DNA from: Microbacterium arabinogalactanolyticum | GTDB lineage: Bacteria > Actinomycetota > Actinomycetes > Actinomycetales > Microbacteriaceae | Length of the DNA stretch: 64,000 nucleotides | Direction: 5' to 3' | Assembly: GCF_030268005.1 (NCBI RefSeq) | Contig: NZ_BRZC01000007.1 | Location: 531,554 to 595,553, forward strand | Part shown: positions 9,701-18,600 of the stretch, one piece after another | Position numbering within the stretch: the stretch's first letter is position 1 | How the letters are laid out: the number at the start of each line of letters is the position of its first letter | Translations under genes and position numbers: made by a program | The notes under the pieces: generated by a model | The model's input: only the letters and a program-made list of their open reading frames with translations | The model's database searches: none | What the model was told of the DNA's origin: nothing

Positions 9701-9986
9701 GCGCGTGCGGCGTCGGGAGCACGTCGATCGTGCGGCGGGCGTCCGCGCCGAGGCGGATCGTGAACACACCCAGTCGCGTGGTGTCGACATCGATCGACGA
9801 GCGCCACCCGAAGGTGTTCTCGCCGAGATCGGCGAAACTCCCCCATTCCCCCTTGCGCAGGCCGGCGAGCGCCTCCTTCTGCTGCGCGGCGGTGCCCAGG
9901 GAAAGGTTCGGCAGCTCCTCCAGCGCCGCGTCCTCCCAGCCCAGCTCGCGGAAGATGTCGATCGCGCGGGCGAGGTCAGTCGTCAT
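6747..9986 (-). CDS. Large alpha-helical repeat protein (DUF6493-like), partner of SWIM protein
   Basis: A 1079-residue soluble protein with no signal peptide or membrane segment. The sequence is a long run of amphipathic helices rich in Ala and Leu, consistent with HEAT/ARM-like repeats. A DUF6493 or DUF4132-type assignment comes from memory of SWIM-protein neighbours and is not certain. The start at 9986 is preferred over the in-frame ATG 18 nt upstream because a good Shine-Dalgarno sequence (GAGGAG) precedes it. Its first 11 nt overlap the 3' end of the SWIM gene, so the two are translationally coupled and probably work together. No catalytic motif was found. Confidence 0.7.
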   Translation of the reverse strand: MTTDLARAIDIFRELGWEDAALEELPNLSLGTAAQQKEALAGLRKGEWGSFADLGENTFGWRSSIDVDTTRLGVFTIRLGADARRTIDVLPTPHALADGIQAEIIAQRGPAFAAEFIALACVSRRRAWVNSTSVYGGAAVRLVHMLGLEIPRTVEYLKDWSAFAAAALGRPAEIFPDRDLIDAEVIRERFIEHARVAVEQAQPATASLGEAFPAAYEAGWMSRDETLELAFIGLETAQRPGDRAVWARVIADTLAATDDELLARANALVPVLSAGDAAVVEMLAPRLIAASDDHLLVELAAGALAVKGKKTRLSVLASLAARQRPQAEGSGELVEQVRALTGERDVALVKAAQNVLDGWGTIRVDDEQAGEEGRGSWRPTPEVWTAPRFEPEPAEPEALAATAGRLLAKPEEVHDVEAEMFLDQLVRLAHRDPDAARTALRGVKQRWAGGLHYITGWVAGDLKDTHLATRGLMVTREFELLSSAGRVPVMLSTPSWVDLRIDPQDLLARLRVLHAEGVAARASDLVLALVRLDLSLITEELQAGFAGVSIPVVDHEDRTVAASAGAVVVAYTADPVVEPPLEPSPSGDGWRAADVMVPLSLSGLCGELSERSWRSWHDGAVFPTWTETVGEGFESYPLAARGVMLRQGARHAAPYGRPVAARFIGALRQLHPRAAEDAFTAVIEAFERGLLRPELIDVEHLDASDLAAMARVCLELADEGLASVVWPLLDGLIVESLAAPRMLSGTAELADALAQLVPTALAAVDEGIAPTEILAVPGLRALASRSGASRAVTAAKSAVAALPAMEPAPVRSAPEGPAFADVWPEGAGGIPAVVDGATITAEWADPDAKTKMLAIDLRPADAPDQAFRIAKPGWTYDLENEGQCSAIPWRDGRPDPEGRSTDQVYLAWDGARLERRIGREPGVHRGPLTTSMHAVVLAALCHDGEWGDGGIYLIANLTANDLIGWEAVRHVMPALLACDDVSPARMMRAIEKEPRTIAVLWPVITESIAFAARAETLPHWLNRVLDMAGLVLPQLAEAAGRGWIPADAARLPGIEDIAKRPGRQAALVKARALAERVDA

Positions 9987-11316
9987 TCGTGTCGTTCTCC
10001 TCATCGATGCGCCCCTCTGCGAGGAGCACGGCCAGCAGATGCTTGCACGGCCCGTGGCCCGTCCCGTGCGTCAGATGCCACGTGCAGGTGCACGAGGCCG
10101 GGTCGACCGCCACGAGATAGTCGCCGTCCCCCGAGCGCACACGCCATCCCGCGCCGTCGCGGCGCACCGCATCCGAGGCGAGCAGCCGGCGGGCGGAGAC
10201 GAGCCGGGGGTTGTCCCGGGTGACGCGGGCGGGATCGTCGGGCAGCTCGCGGTGGAAGTGCGCCCGGTCGTGCACATCCCAGCCCACGCGGCCGGATGCC
10301 GCGAGCACCGCCAGCGCCGAGCGCACCCTCGCCTCGGGGAGGGCCGTGTCGGCCTGCAGTCTCGTCACGTCGATGCGCGGCTCGAAGGCGAGCATCGCGG
10401 CGACCAGGTCCGCGTCGTCGAGGGCGTCGGGTGTCGCCAGACCGATGAGCAGGGATCCCTCACCGGAATGACCGCGCCACGGTTCCTCGGTCAGCCCCAG
10501 CGTGATCCTCGCGCCGGGCAGATCGATCTCGACGACCGCCACGCCCGTCTCGGCGCTGCCGTGGAACGCCGCGCCGCGCACATGCGGCAGCATCCGTCGC
10601 AGCGCGGACAGCCGGTGAAGGCCCGCGATCCGGACGGCGCCCGTCGACGGCCGCGCCGCGAGGCGTGCTCCGGTCGATGTCGCCGTCAGCCAGCCGCTGC
10701 GGCCGCTCGCGGTCGCCGCGGGAACGGACCCGATGAACGCCCGTGCCCGGGCGGCGTCCAGTGCGAAGCCCGGCGACGTGCCGCGATGCAGCTCCGCGAC
10801 GTTGCCCAGCGCCGGCACCCACCGGGTCGGCATCCTGACCGGTCGCTCCTGCGACTGCGCCTCGGGCGTCGCGGCCGTCAGGCCGGCATCGCCGACCTGC
10901 AGGTGCAGCAGCTCGGTGCGGCCGACGCCCGACAGCATCCGCCTCGTGTCGGCGGTGATGTCGACGTTCGTGGTGCCGAACCCGATCTCGCCCCCGTCGA
11001 GGCCGTCGCCGAACACGTCGAGCCGCGCGTAGACGCTGTTGCAGGCGGAGAAGCACTCGGCTCGCAGCCGATCGCCGTGCGCGCTCAGCACCGGGTCGCG
11101 CTGCGTGGTCGGCGTGTACTGGAAGTAGCGCATGGCCGTGATGTCCGCCAGCGTCACGAGGGCGCGGGCGAGCACCTGCGGGCGGGTCGCGAAACCGCGG
11201 AAGAACTCCGGAGCATGCTGGGGCCCGGCCGGCGTCAGAGCGGGCGCGAGAGCGAGCGCCATGCCTGCATCGTCGACACGCGAGGTCGCTGCGAAGCCCC
11301 GTTCAGTCACGCTCAT
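9976..11316 (-). CDS. SWIM zinc finger protein
   Basis: A 446-residue protein with a C-terminal SWIM zinc-finger signature CxC...CxH. The residues are CTC, then CKH in GPCKHLLAV, close to the end of the protein. SWIM domains bind DNA or protein. The first 380 residues have no motif I recognise but look globular. The start at 11316 (MSVTERG) was chosen because translation further upstream would run into the start codon of the divergent carboxylesterase. The gene overlaps the large helical-protein gene downstream, a pairing seen in other actinobacteria and reminiscent of E. coli yeh-type clusters. The cellular role is unknown. Confidence 0.8.
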   Translation of the reverse strand: MSVTERGFAATSRVDDAGMALALAPALTPAGPQHAPEFFRGFATRPQVLARALVTLADITAMRYFQYTPTTQRDPVLSAHGDRLRAECFSACNSVYARLDVFGDGLDGGEIGFGTTNVDITADTRRMLSGVGRTELLHLQVGDAGLTAATPEAQSQERPVRMPTRWVPALGNVAELHRGTSPGFALDAARARAFIGSVPAATASGRSGWLTATSTGARLAARPSTGAVRIAGLHRLSALRRMLPHVRGAAFHGSAETGVAVVEIDLPGARITLGLTEEPWRGHSGEGSLLIGLATPDALDDADLVAAMLAFEPRIDVTRLQADTALPEARVRSALAVLAASGRVGWDVHDRAHFHRELPDDPARVTRDNPRLVSARRLLASDAVRRDGAGWRVRSGDGDYLVAVDPASCTCTWHLTHGTGHGPCKHLLAVLLAEGRIDEENDTNDD

Positions 11317-11365
11317 CACCCTAGGGGGCCTGACCGACGTCCGTCGTCCCTGGCAGGATGAGGTC

Positions 11366-12010
11366 ATGACCGAGATCGACGACGCCCTGACGCGCTGGTC
11401 TGCTGGTGAGCGTGCCGGGAGACCCCTGCTCGTGCTGCTGCACGGCTACGGCGCCGACGAGAACGACCTGTTCGGGCTGGTCCCCTACCTCCCCGACGGG
11501 CTCGCGGTGGCCTCCGTCGCCGCCCCGCTGACCCCGCCCTGGCCGATGCCCGGCCGCTCGTGGTACCCGATCGACTCGCTGAACACGAGGGATGCCGCTG
11601 GCATCACGCTGGCCGCGGAAGGACTGCTGCGCTGGCTGGACGCCGTCGCCGCCGACGCGGCGCATGTCGCACTGCTGGGCTTCTCGCAGGGTGCTGCCGT
11701 CGCGCTTCAGGCGCTGCGCCTCGCGCCGGAGCGGATCGACGCGGTCGTCGTGCTGAGCGGGTACGCCGCTCCCGGCGATCTGCCGAACGACGCCGCACTG
11801 CAGGAGCGGAAGCCGCCGGTGTTCTGGGGCCGCGGCAGCCGCGACGACGTGATCCCGCCGAACCTCATCGACCACACCGCGCAGTGGCTGCCCTCGCACG
11901 CCGAGCTCTCCGGACGGGTGTACCCGGGTCTCACCCACTCCATCTCCGAGCAGGAGCTGACCGACGTCGATGTGTTCCTGTCGCAGTGGAAGGACTCGCT
12001 GGACGCCTGA
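11366..12010 (+). CDS. Alpha/beta hydrolase, phospholipase/carboxylesterase family
   Basis: A 214-residue serine hydrolase. The oxyanion-hole strand LLVLLHGYGADENDL is near the N terminus. The nucleophile elbow GFSQG has Ser107, and the Asp (SRDDVIPP) and His (GLTHSIS) complete the triad in the expected order. Length matches the small carboxylesterase/lysophospholipase family. The ATG at 11366 follows an AGGATGAGG purine tract. It is divergent from the SWIM gene, with start codons 49 nt apart. The natural ester substrate is not evident. Confidence 0.85.
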   Translation: MTEIDDALTRWSAGERAGRPLLVLLHGYGADENDLFGLVPYLPDGLAVASVAAPLTPPWPMPGRSWYPIDSLNTRDAAGITLAAEGLLRWLDAVAADAAHVALLGFSQGAAVALQALRLAPERIDAVVVLSGYAAPGDLPNDAALQERKPPVFWGRGSRDDVIPPNLIDHTAQWLPSHAELSGRVYPGLTHSISEQELTDVDVFLSQWKDSLDA

Positions 12011-12013
12011 CGC

Positions 12014-12295
12014 TCAGGCCGGTGTCTCGGCGTCGTCGTCGGGTCGGTGCTCGCGGTCGGTCTCGGCGGCGTCTGGTTCCGTTCCTCCAGCCGTACCCGG
12101 ATGCCGCTTCCGCGACCCTGCACGGGTGAACACCACCATGAGCACGACGGTCACGACGAGGCCGACACCGAGTCCGATCGGCATGATGTTCGTCGCGGTG
12201 CCGAGCGCAGCGGCGACGCCGAGGCCGATGATGATGCTCCCTGCGAAGCCCATGCGGGCCCGCATCTCGTGGGAGCTCGGCTGCCTGTCGTCCAT
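12014..12295 (-). CDS. Small two-helix membrane protein
   Basis: A 93-residue protein. Residues 1-17 are polar, two hydrophobic helices follow (MGFAGSIIIGLGVAAALG and IGLGVGLVVTVVLMVVF), and the tail of about 35 residues is charged and rich in Asp, Glu and Arg. I do not recognise the family. It converges on the carboxylesterase gene with only 3 nt between stop codons. The start ATG at 12295 has a weak upstream purine tract. Confidence 0.65.
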   Translation of the reverse strand: MDDRQPSSHEMRARMGFAGSIIIGLGVAAALGTATNIMPIGLGVGLVVTVVLMVVFTRAGSRKRHPGTAGGTEPDAAETDREHRPDDDAETPA

Positions 12296-12351
12296 GACAT
12301 CCAACCTACGCGGGACGGACGCCCCCTCCGCCCGACGTCGACACGCCCGGG

Positions 12352-12579
12352 TTGCGTGAACCCGATCGAGCCGGTATCGTCTCAGAGTCCTGTCCGCCGT
12401 GTCTGGAAGTCCTTTGATCTGAATCGTCGCCTCTCCGCGTAAATCACCCACGCGCTGATCCGACGATCCTTCCTGCCACCGGCCCTTCGACAAGTTCAGG
12501 GCCCCAGAGGCACACGCCCACGACCGGCACGGTCGACTCGTCGGCATCCGCGCACCCGCACATCTTCCGGGAGCCGCTC
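12352..12579 (+). promoter_or_regulatory. Promoter and ~190-nt leader of the ABC-F gene
   Basis: TTGCGT (12352-12357) and TATCGT (12375-12380), 17 nt apart, make a good vegetative promoter. It would start transcription near 12387, leaving about 190 nt of untranslated leader before the ABC-F ATG. The leader carries a REP-like word (CCCTTCGACAAGTTCAGG) at 12483-12500. I do not see a convincing upstream ORF. Long leaders before ABC-F genes are often attenuators, so this one deserves attention. Confidence 0.5.
12481..12506. repeat. REP-like CCCTTCGACAAGTTCAGG element
   Basis: The word GGCCCTTCGACAAGTTCAGG followed by GCCCCAG resembles a widespread palindromic element of bacterial genomes (core CTTCGACAAGCTCAGG). 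A close relative occurs in reverse orientation inside the phnE coding region at 54049-54076, and a more distant one near 34391-34420. Confidence 0.55.
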
Positions 12580-14316
12580 ATGTCAACACCGACCACTTTC
12601 ACCTCCGCCGCCGTCACACTCGACCGGCTCACGTTCGCCTGGGCGGACGGTACCGTCGCGCTCGACGCCGTGTCGGGCTCGTTCAGCTCCGGCCGCACCG
12701 GGCTCGTCGGACGCAACGGCGCGGGCAAGTCCACGCTGCTGCGCCTGATCGCCGGTGACCTCGTCCCCACCTCGGGACAGATCATCCGCACGGCCGAGGT
12801 CGCCTACCTGCCCCAGCGTCTCACGCTCGACACCGACCGCCGCGTCGCCGAGCTGCTCGGCATCGCCGCTCAGCTCGACGCCGTGCGCGCGATCACCGCC
12901 GGCGACGTCGACCCGGCGCACTTCGACGCCGTCGGCGACGACTGGGACATCGAGGCGAGAGCCGAGGTGTCCCTCGCCGAGGCCGGGCTCGACCCGTCGT
13001 TCCTCGACCGCACGGTCGGCGAACTGTCCGGCGGCGAGTCCGTGCTGGTCGCGATCGCCGGCATCCGGCTGCGTCGCGCGCCGATCACCCTGCTCGACGA
13101 GCCGACCAACAACCTCGACCGCGTGGCGCGGGGTCGCCTGGCGGACATGGTCCGCGGCTGGAAGGGCGCGCTGATCGTGGTGAGTCACGACATCGCGCTG
13201 CTGGAGCTGATGGATGACACCGCCGAGCTCTACGGCAGCAGCCTGAGCGTGTTCGGCGGCCCCTACTCCGAGTGGCGGGCATGGCTGGATGCCGAGCAGG
13301 AAGCCGCCCGGCAGGATGAGCGCGATGCGACGCAGGCGTTCAAGAAGGAGAAGCGGCAGCGCATCGAGGCGGAGACCAAGCTCGCGCACAGGGCGAGCTT
13401 CGCGAAGAAGGCGTACGAGAACAAGCGCGAGCCGAAGATCGTCATGAACGGTCGCAAGATGGCCGCACAGGTCTCGGCCGGCCGGCTGCGCACCGAGGTC
13501 GCGGGCAAGGAGGAGACGGCACGCGCCGCGATGGATGCCGCCGGCCGCCGTGTGCGCGAGGACGCGTCGATGAAGATCGAGCTGCCCGACCCGGGCGTCT
13601 CGAACTCGCGACGTATCGCCACGCTCGGCGACGGGACTCGGTCGTGGGTGGTGCAGGGGCCGGAGCGCGTGGCGCTGATCGGGCGCAACGGTGTCGGGAA
13701 GACCACGCTGCTGCGGCGGCTGGTGGCTGATGCCGATCTCATCGGCGGGAACGTGAGCGCTTCGAGCGGGAATGCGCACCTCGCGCGGACGGATCCGGAG
13801 GATTCATCCGCCGCTGGCGCACATTCCCGCGTGGAGGGTGCGGATGCCGCGGCATCCGAGTTCCCGATCAACCCGGAACTGGTCGCGGAGGCGCACACCG
13901 ATCGGATCGGCTACCTGTCCCAGCGTGTGGACGGTCTCGACGAGTCGGCGTCCGTGGTGGAGAACATCGCGGCGGCGGCTCCGCACGTTCCCGACAAGGA
14001 GCTGCGCAACCGGCTCGCCCGCTTCCTGATCCGCGGGGCCACGATGGACCGCCCCGTCGGCGCGCTGTCGGGCGGTGAGAGGTTCCGGGTGGCGCTAGCG
14101 AAGCTGCTGCTCGCCGATCCCCCGCCGCACCTCGTGGTGCTCGACGAGCCGACTAACAACCTCGACCTCGACACGGTCGATCAGCTGGTCCAGGCGCTGC
14201 TCGCCTTCCGCGGAGCGGTGCTCGTCGTCAGCCACGACGACGTGTTCCTGCAGCGGCTGGAACTCGACCTGACGCTGGAGCTGGATGCCGAAGGCCAACT
14301 GACCCAGATCGGGTGA
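12580..14316 (+). CDS. ABC-F family ATP-binding protein
   Basis: A 578-residue cytosolic protein with two ABC ATPase domains and no membrane segment. Walker A motifs are GRNGAGKST (residues 44-52) and GRNGVGKTT (from residue 368). Signature motifs LSGGE are at 149-153 and 496-500, and each is followed by a [10 protein letters not shown] or [13 protein letters not shown] Walker B. The charged linker between the domains (about residues 235-330, rich in Lys, Arg and Glu) is the position of the P-site tRNA interaction motif. Members protect ribosomes from antibiotics or act as translation factors, and the sequence alone does not say which. A long leader precedes it. Confidence 0.88.
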   Translation: MSTPTTFTSAAVTLDRLTFAWADGTVALDAVSGSFSSGRTGLVGRNGAGKSTLLRLIAGDLVPTSGQIIRTAEVAYLPQRLTLDTDRRVAELLGIAAQLDAVRAITAGDVDPAHFDAVGDDWDIEARAEVSLAEAGLDPSFLDRTVGELSGGESVLVAIAGIRLRRAPITLLDEPTNNLDRVARGRLADMVRGWKGALIVVSHDIALLELMDDTAELYGSSLSVFGGPYSEWRAWLDAEQEAARQDERDATQAFKKEKRQRIEAETKLAHRASFAKKAYENKREPKIVMNGRKMAAQVSAGRLRTEVAGKEETARAAMDAAGRRVREDASMKIELPDPGVSNSRRIATLGDGTRSWVVQGPERVALIGRNGVGKTTLLRRLVADADLIGGNVSASSGNAHLARTDPEDSSAAGAHSRVEGADAAASEFPINPELVAEAHTDRIGYLSQRVDGLDESASVVENIAAAAPHVPDKELRNRLARFLIRGATMDRPVGALSGGERFRVALAKLLLADPPPHLVVLDEPTNNLDLDTVDQLVQALLAFRGAVLVVSHDDVFLQRLELDLTLELDAEGQLTQIG

Positions 14317-14354
14317 GGGTTCCGCGGCGCGGTCCTGGCGGGCAGGATGGAGGC

Positions 14355-14537
14355 ATGACTCCTCTCGTCCGCCCCCGCCAGGACCGCGTGATCGCCGGCG
14401 TCTGCTCGGCCGTGGCACGACGATTCGACATCAGTCCGACGACCGTGCGCGTGATCACGGTGCTGGCTGTGCTGTTCGCGGGCCTGTCGATCTGGGCCTA
14501 CGTGCTGCTCTGGATCATCGTGCCGAACGAGTTCTGA
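14355..14537 (+). CDS. Stand-alone PspC domain protein
   Basis: A 60-residue membrane protein consisting of one PspC domain: RDRVIAGVCSAVARRFDISP followed by a hydrophobic segment ending in the signature AYVLLWIIVP. PspC domains take part in envelope-stress signalling. A purine-rich GGATGGAGGC precedes the ATG at 14355. It follows the ABC-F gene by 38 nt and may be cotranscribed. Two larger PspC proteins lie at 25.9-28.9 kb. Confidence 0.85.
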   Translation: MTPLVRPRQDRVIAGVCSAVARRFDISPTTVRVITVLAVLFAGLSIWAYVLLWIIVPNEF

Positions 14538-14560
14538 GGCTCACTTCGCCCGGCTGGACC

Positions 14561-14950
14561 TCATGGCCCTGGTGTGCGCGAGCTCCGGGTCCGACGCCAG
14601 TCGCGCGTACTCCTCGGACTCCCGGGGATCAGCGCCACGCGCCCCTCGGCATCGTGGTGAGTGCCCCAGCCGTAGCGCTTGCCCAGCGGGGACGAGCGCA
14701 GGCAGGCCTGGCCCTTCGAGAAGAACTCCTCACGGGCCGCCTCGTCGTGCGGGTCGATACCCTTGCGCAGCGCATGCGTCTCGAACAGCACGTCGTCGGA
14801 CGTGCGCGTGTACGGCTCTTCGATGAGCAGTCGGTAGTGCAGCGCGGCGATGGAGAGGTTCTCGGCGATCGGAGGCTCCTCGCCGTGCTCGGCACGGCAG
14901 TCCTCCGAGACCTCGATGAACGTGTTCGTGTAGTTCGTCGTGTGCGCCAT
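14561..14950 (-). CDS. DUF6157-like protein with C-terminal frameshift
   Basis: The 129-residue reading frame begins MAHTTNYTNTFIEVSEDC, which matches my memory of the DUF6157 family (function unknown), and contains FETHALRKG and RYGWGTHHDAEGRVALIP. After IP the frame turns into an arginine-rich tail. In the next frame the sequence continues sensibly (ESEEYARLASDPELAHTRAM) to a stop at 14541-14543. One C appears to be missing near 14621-14627, in the plus-strand tract CCCGGGG. The restored gene would span 14541-14950 and encode about 135 residues. It is either a sequencing error or a real frameshift. Confidence 0.65.
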   Translation of the reverse strand: MAHTTNYTNTFIEVSEDCRAEHGEEPPIAENLSIAALHYRLLIEEPYTRTSDDVLFETHALRKGIDPHDEAAREEFFSKGQACLRSSPLGKRYGWGTHHDAEGRVALIPGSPRSTRDWRRTRSSRTPGP

Positions 14951-14988
14951 GCGGCCAGCATCCCCCACGCCGGCGACATTGTCGAGGA

Positions 14989-15603
14989 TCAGCCGAGCGC
15001 CGCGAGCCACGGGTGCCCGGGGATCGTGCGCCGCAGAGCCTCCGCGAGCCAGGCGCGTCGTCGATCGTCCAGGAACGGCAGGGTCGCGTCGAAGTCCGCG
15101 CGATCCTTGTCGCGCAGTCCCCTCGCCTTGTAGAGCAGCTGGATCTCGGGCTGCAGAAAGCGGATGCCGTCGCGCTCCCAGAGGGCGTCGGCCATCGGCA
15201 TCCGGACGCTCCGGTCGCGCCGGTACTGCCATTCGTCCGTCGTTCCCGGGCCGAGCAGGATGTCGTACTCCCACGGATCCGCGGCGCTGCGGCGCGCCCA
15301 GAGCTGACCGCATCCGTCCGGGAGGTCGTCCGGATCGTCGGATGCCACCGGCTTCAACGCACCCGAGAACGCCGCCCACAGGTGCAGACGATCGCCGACG
15401 TGCGCACGCAGGAGAGGCAGCTCGGCGCGGAGGATGCCGGGATCGATGTCCTCGTGATGGCGCTCGACACCGGTGAAAGCCTGCAGGGCCCAGCCGCCGG
15501 CGATCCACCACGTGCCGCCGTAGCCGTCGAAGAAGTCCCGGACGTCGGCGGGCGAACGCGGCGCCCAATCTCCGTACAGACGCGTGAACTCGGCCTCTTC
15601 CAT
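14989..15603 (-). CDS. Nucleotidyltransferase-fold protein (aminoglycoside adenylyltransferase-like)
   Basis: A 204-residue protein with the sequence WWIAGGWALQAF followed by HHEDID. This is the GG...HxDxD-type active-site pattern of the MNT/ANT(2'')-like nucleotidyltransferase superfamily. Later segments (WEYDILLGPG, FLQPEIQLLYKARG, DFDATLPFL) match the same group. Homologues are often annotated as hypothetical or as aminoglycoside-2''-adenylyltransferase, but resistance cannot be inferred. The ATG at 15603 follows TACCGT by 6 nt, a leaderless layout. It is divergent from lhr. Confidence 0.75.
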   Translation of the reverse strand: MEEAEFTRLYGDWAPRSPADVRDFFDGYGGTWWIAGGWALQAFTGVERHHEDIDPGILRAELPLLRAHVGDRLHLWAAFSGALKPVASDDPDDLPDGCGQLWARRSAADPWEYDILLGPGTTDEWQYRRDRSVRMPMADALWERDGIRFLQPEIQLLYKARGLRDKDRADFDATLPFLDDRRRAWLAEALRRTIPGHPWLAALG

Positions 15604-15659
15604 CCGTTCACGGTATCGGAGGCCGCCAGAGTGTCGGCGGCCTGCCGCATGATGGAGGG

Positions 15660-18600
15660 ATGAGCGATGTGCTCGACCGCTTCACCCCCGCGACCCAGGA
15701 CTGGTTCCGCGGGGCGTTCGACGCGCCGACGAACGCTCAGGCGGGTGCCTGGGAGGCGATCTCCGCGGGACGCAACGCGCTCGTCGTCGCGCCGACCGGG
15801 TCGGGCAAGACGCTGTCCGCGTTCCTCTGGGCGATCGACAGCGTGTTCCGGGAACGGGTGGAGGGAGCGGATGCCGACGGCGAGCCGCGCACGCGCATCC
15901 TCTACATCTCCCCGCTGAAGGCGCTGGGTGTCGACGTCGAGCGCAACCTCCGCTCGCCGCTGATCGGCATCGGGCAGTCCGCGCGGCGATTGGGTCTGCC
16001 GGTGCCGGAGGTCACGGTCGGGGTGCGATCCGGGGACACCACGTCGAGCGACCGCCGCAAGCTGGTCAGCGCCCCGCCCGACATCCTCATCACGACGCCC
16101 GAATCGCTCTACCTGATGCTCACCAGCCGCGCCGGCGAGACGCTGCGCGGCGTGCACACGGTGATCATCGACGAGGTGCATGCGGTGGCCGCCACCAAGC
16201 GCGGCGCGCATCTCGCGGTGAGCCTGGAGAGACTGGACGCCCTGCGTGCAGCGCGCGGCGCGGAATCTCCGGCGCAGCGCATCGGCCTGTCGGCCACCGT
16301 CCGTCCGATCGACGAGGTCGCCCGCTTCCTCGGCGGTTCCGCGCCGGTCGACATCGTGGCGCCGCGCGCTGTGAAGACGTTCGAGCTCGGCGTGGTGGTG
16401 CCGATCGAGGACATGCGCAACCCTCCCCCGCCGCCCGGCGCAACGACCTCGAACGACGAGCCCGCCGAGTACACCGAGGTGACCGGTTCCGTCTGGCCGC
16501 ACGTCGAGGAGGCGATCGTCGACAAGGTGCTCGAGAACCGGTCGACCATCGTGTTCGCCAACTCGCGCCGGCTGGCGGAGCGGCTCACCGGGCGACTCAA
16601 CGAGATCTACTCGGAGCGGATCGGGGTGGCCCTTCCCGACAACGCCGCACCGCCGGCCGCCATGATGGCGCAGGCGGGGTCGACCGCCGGCGCCGATCCC
16701 GTGCTCGCGAAGGCCCATCACGGCTCGGTCTCCAAGGAGCAGCGCGCGATCGTCGAGGAGGAGCTGAAGTCAGGCGTGCTGCGCTGCGTCGTGGCGACGA
16801 GCAGCCTCGAGCTCGGCATCGACATGGGTGCGGTCGACCTGGTGATCCAGGTGGAGGCGCCGCCGTCCGCGGCATCCGGCCTGCAGCGCGTCGGCCGCGC
16901 CGGGCACCAGGTCGGCGAGATCAGCCGGGCATCCCTCTTCCCCAAGCATCGCGGTGACGTGCTGCACACCGCCATCGTCACCGAGCGGATGCTGGCGGGA
17001 CAGATCGAGGCGATCGCCGTGCCGCGCAATCCGCTCGACATCCTCGCCCAGCAGACCGTCGCGGCCTGCGCGCTCGATCCGATCTCGGTCGAGGACTGGT
17101 TCGAGACCGTGCGGCGCAGCGCGCCGTTCCAGACTCTCCCCCGCTCGGCGTACGAGGCGACGCTCGACCTGCTCGCCGGCAAGTACCCGTCCGACGAGTT
17201 CGCCGAACTGCGCCCCCGGGTCGTGTGGGATCGGGATGCCGGGACGCTGACCGGCCGACCCGGTGCCCAGCGCATCGCGGTGACCAGCGGCGGGACGATC
17301 CCCGACCGCGGACTGTTCGGGGTCTTCGTCGCGGGCGAGACCACGGGCGCCCGTGTGGGCGAGCTCGACGAGGAGATGGTCTACGAGTCGCGCGTCGGCG
17401 ACGTGTTCACGCTCGGCACGACCAGCTGGCGGATCGCAGAGATCACCCACGACCGGGTCAACGTCATCCCCGCGTACGGCCAGCCGGGCAAGGTGCCGTT
17501 CTGGCACGGCGACGGCATCGGGCGGCCCTTCGAGCTCGGCGAGGCCCTCGGCCGCTTCTCCCGCGAGGTCTCCACCGCCGAGCCCTCGAAGGCGCAGCAG
17601 CGCCTGATCGACGCGGGCCTGGACGACATGGCGCGCACCAACCTGATCGGCTACCTGACCGAGCAGCGCGAGGCCACCGGCACCCTGCCCACCGACCGCA
17701 CCCTCACCGTCGAACGCGGCCACGACGAGGTCGGCGACTGGCGGGTCATCCTGCATTCCCCGTACGGCATGAAGGTGCACGCACCGTGGGCGCTGGCCAT
17801 CAACGCGCGCGTGCGCGAGCGGCTCGGAGTGGAGGGATCGGCGGTCGCGAGCGATGACGGCATCATCGTGCGCATTCCGGATGCCGATGCCGAGCCGCCC
17901 GGGGCGGACCTCTTCGTGTTCGACGCGGACGAGCTGGAGCAGATCGTCACCGCCGAGGTCGGCGGGTCGGCGCTGTTCGCCTCGCGCTTCCGAGAGTGCG
18001 CGGCCCGCGCGCTGCTCATGCCGCGGATGAACCCCAACAAGCGCACGCCCCTGTGGCAGCAGCGGCAGCGGTCGGCGCAGCTGCTGGAGGTCGCCAGGCG
18101 CCATCCGACCTTCCCTGTGATCCTGGAGACCCTGCGCGAGGTGCTGCAGGACGTCTACGACCTGCCGTCGCTGCGCCGCCTCATCACCGACATCTCCGAG
18201 CGGCGCATCCGCCTGGTCGAGACCGAGCCCGCGCAGCCCTCGCCGTATGCGCGCGATCTGCTCTTCGGCTATGTCGGCGCGTTCATGTACGAGGGCGACT
18301 CGCCGCTGGCCGAGCGCCGCGCCGCCGCGCTGTCTGTCGATCCCGCGCTGCTCGGCGAACTGCTCGGCACGGTCGAGATGCGCGAGCTGCTCGACCCCGA
18401 CGTCATCGCGCAGTTCGAGCGGGAGGCGCAGCGCCTCGACCCGCAGCGCCGCGCACGGGGGGTGGAGGGCGTCGCCGATCTGCTGCGGATGCTCGGACCC
18501 CTGGATGCCGAGGAGGTCGCGGCGCGGCTGGAGCCCTCGACGGACGGAGGGGAAAGCTCCGCTTCGCCCGAGCAGGCATCCGCACTCCTCAACGAGCTCG

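Noticed and set aside
14989..15603. Calling the nucleotidyltransferase an aminoglycoside resistance gene
   Set aside because: The active-site pattern fits the superfamily, but many chromosomal members have no resistance role.
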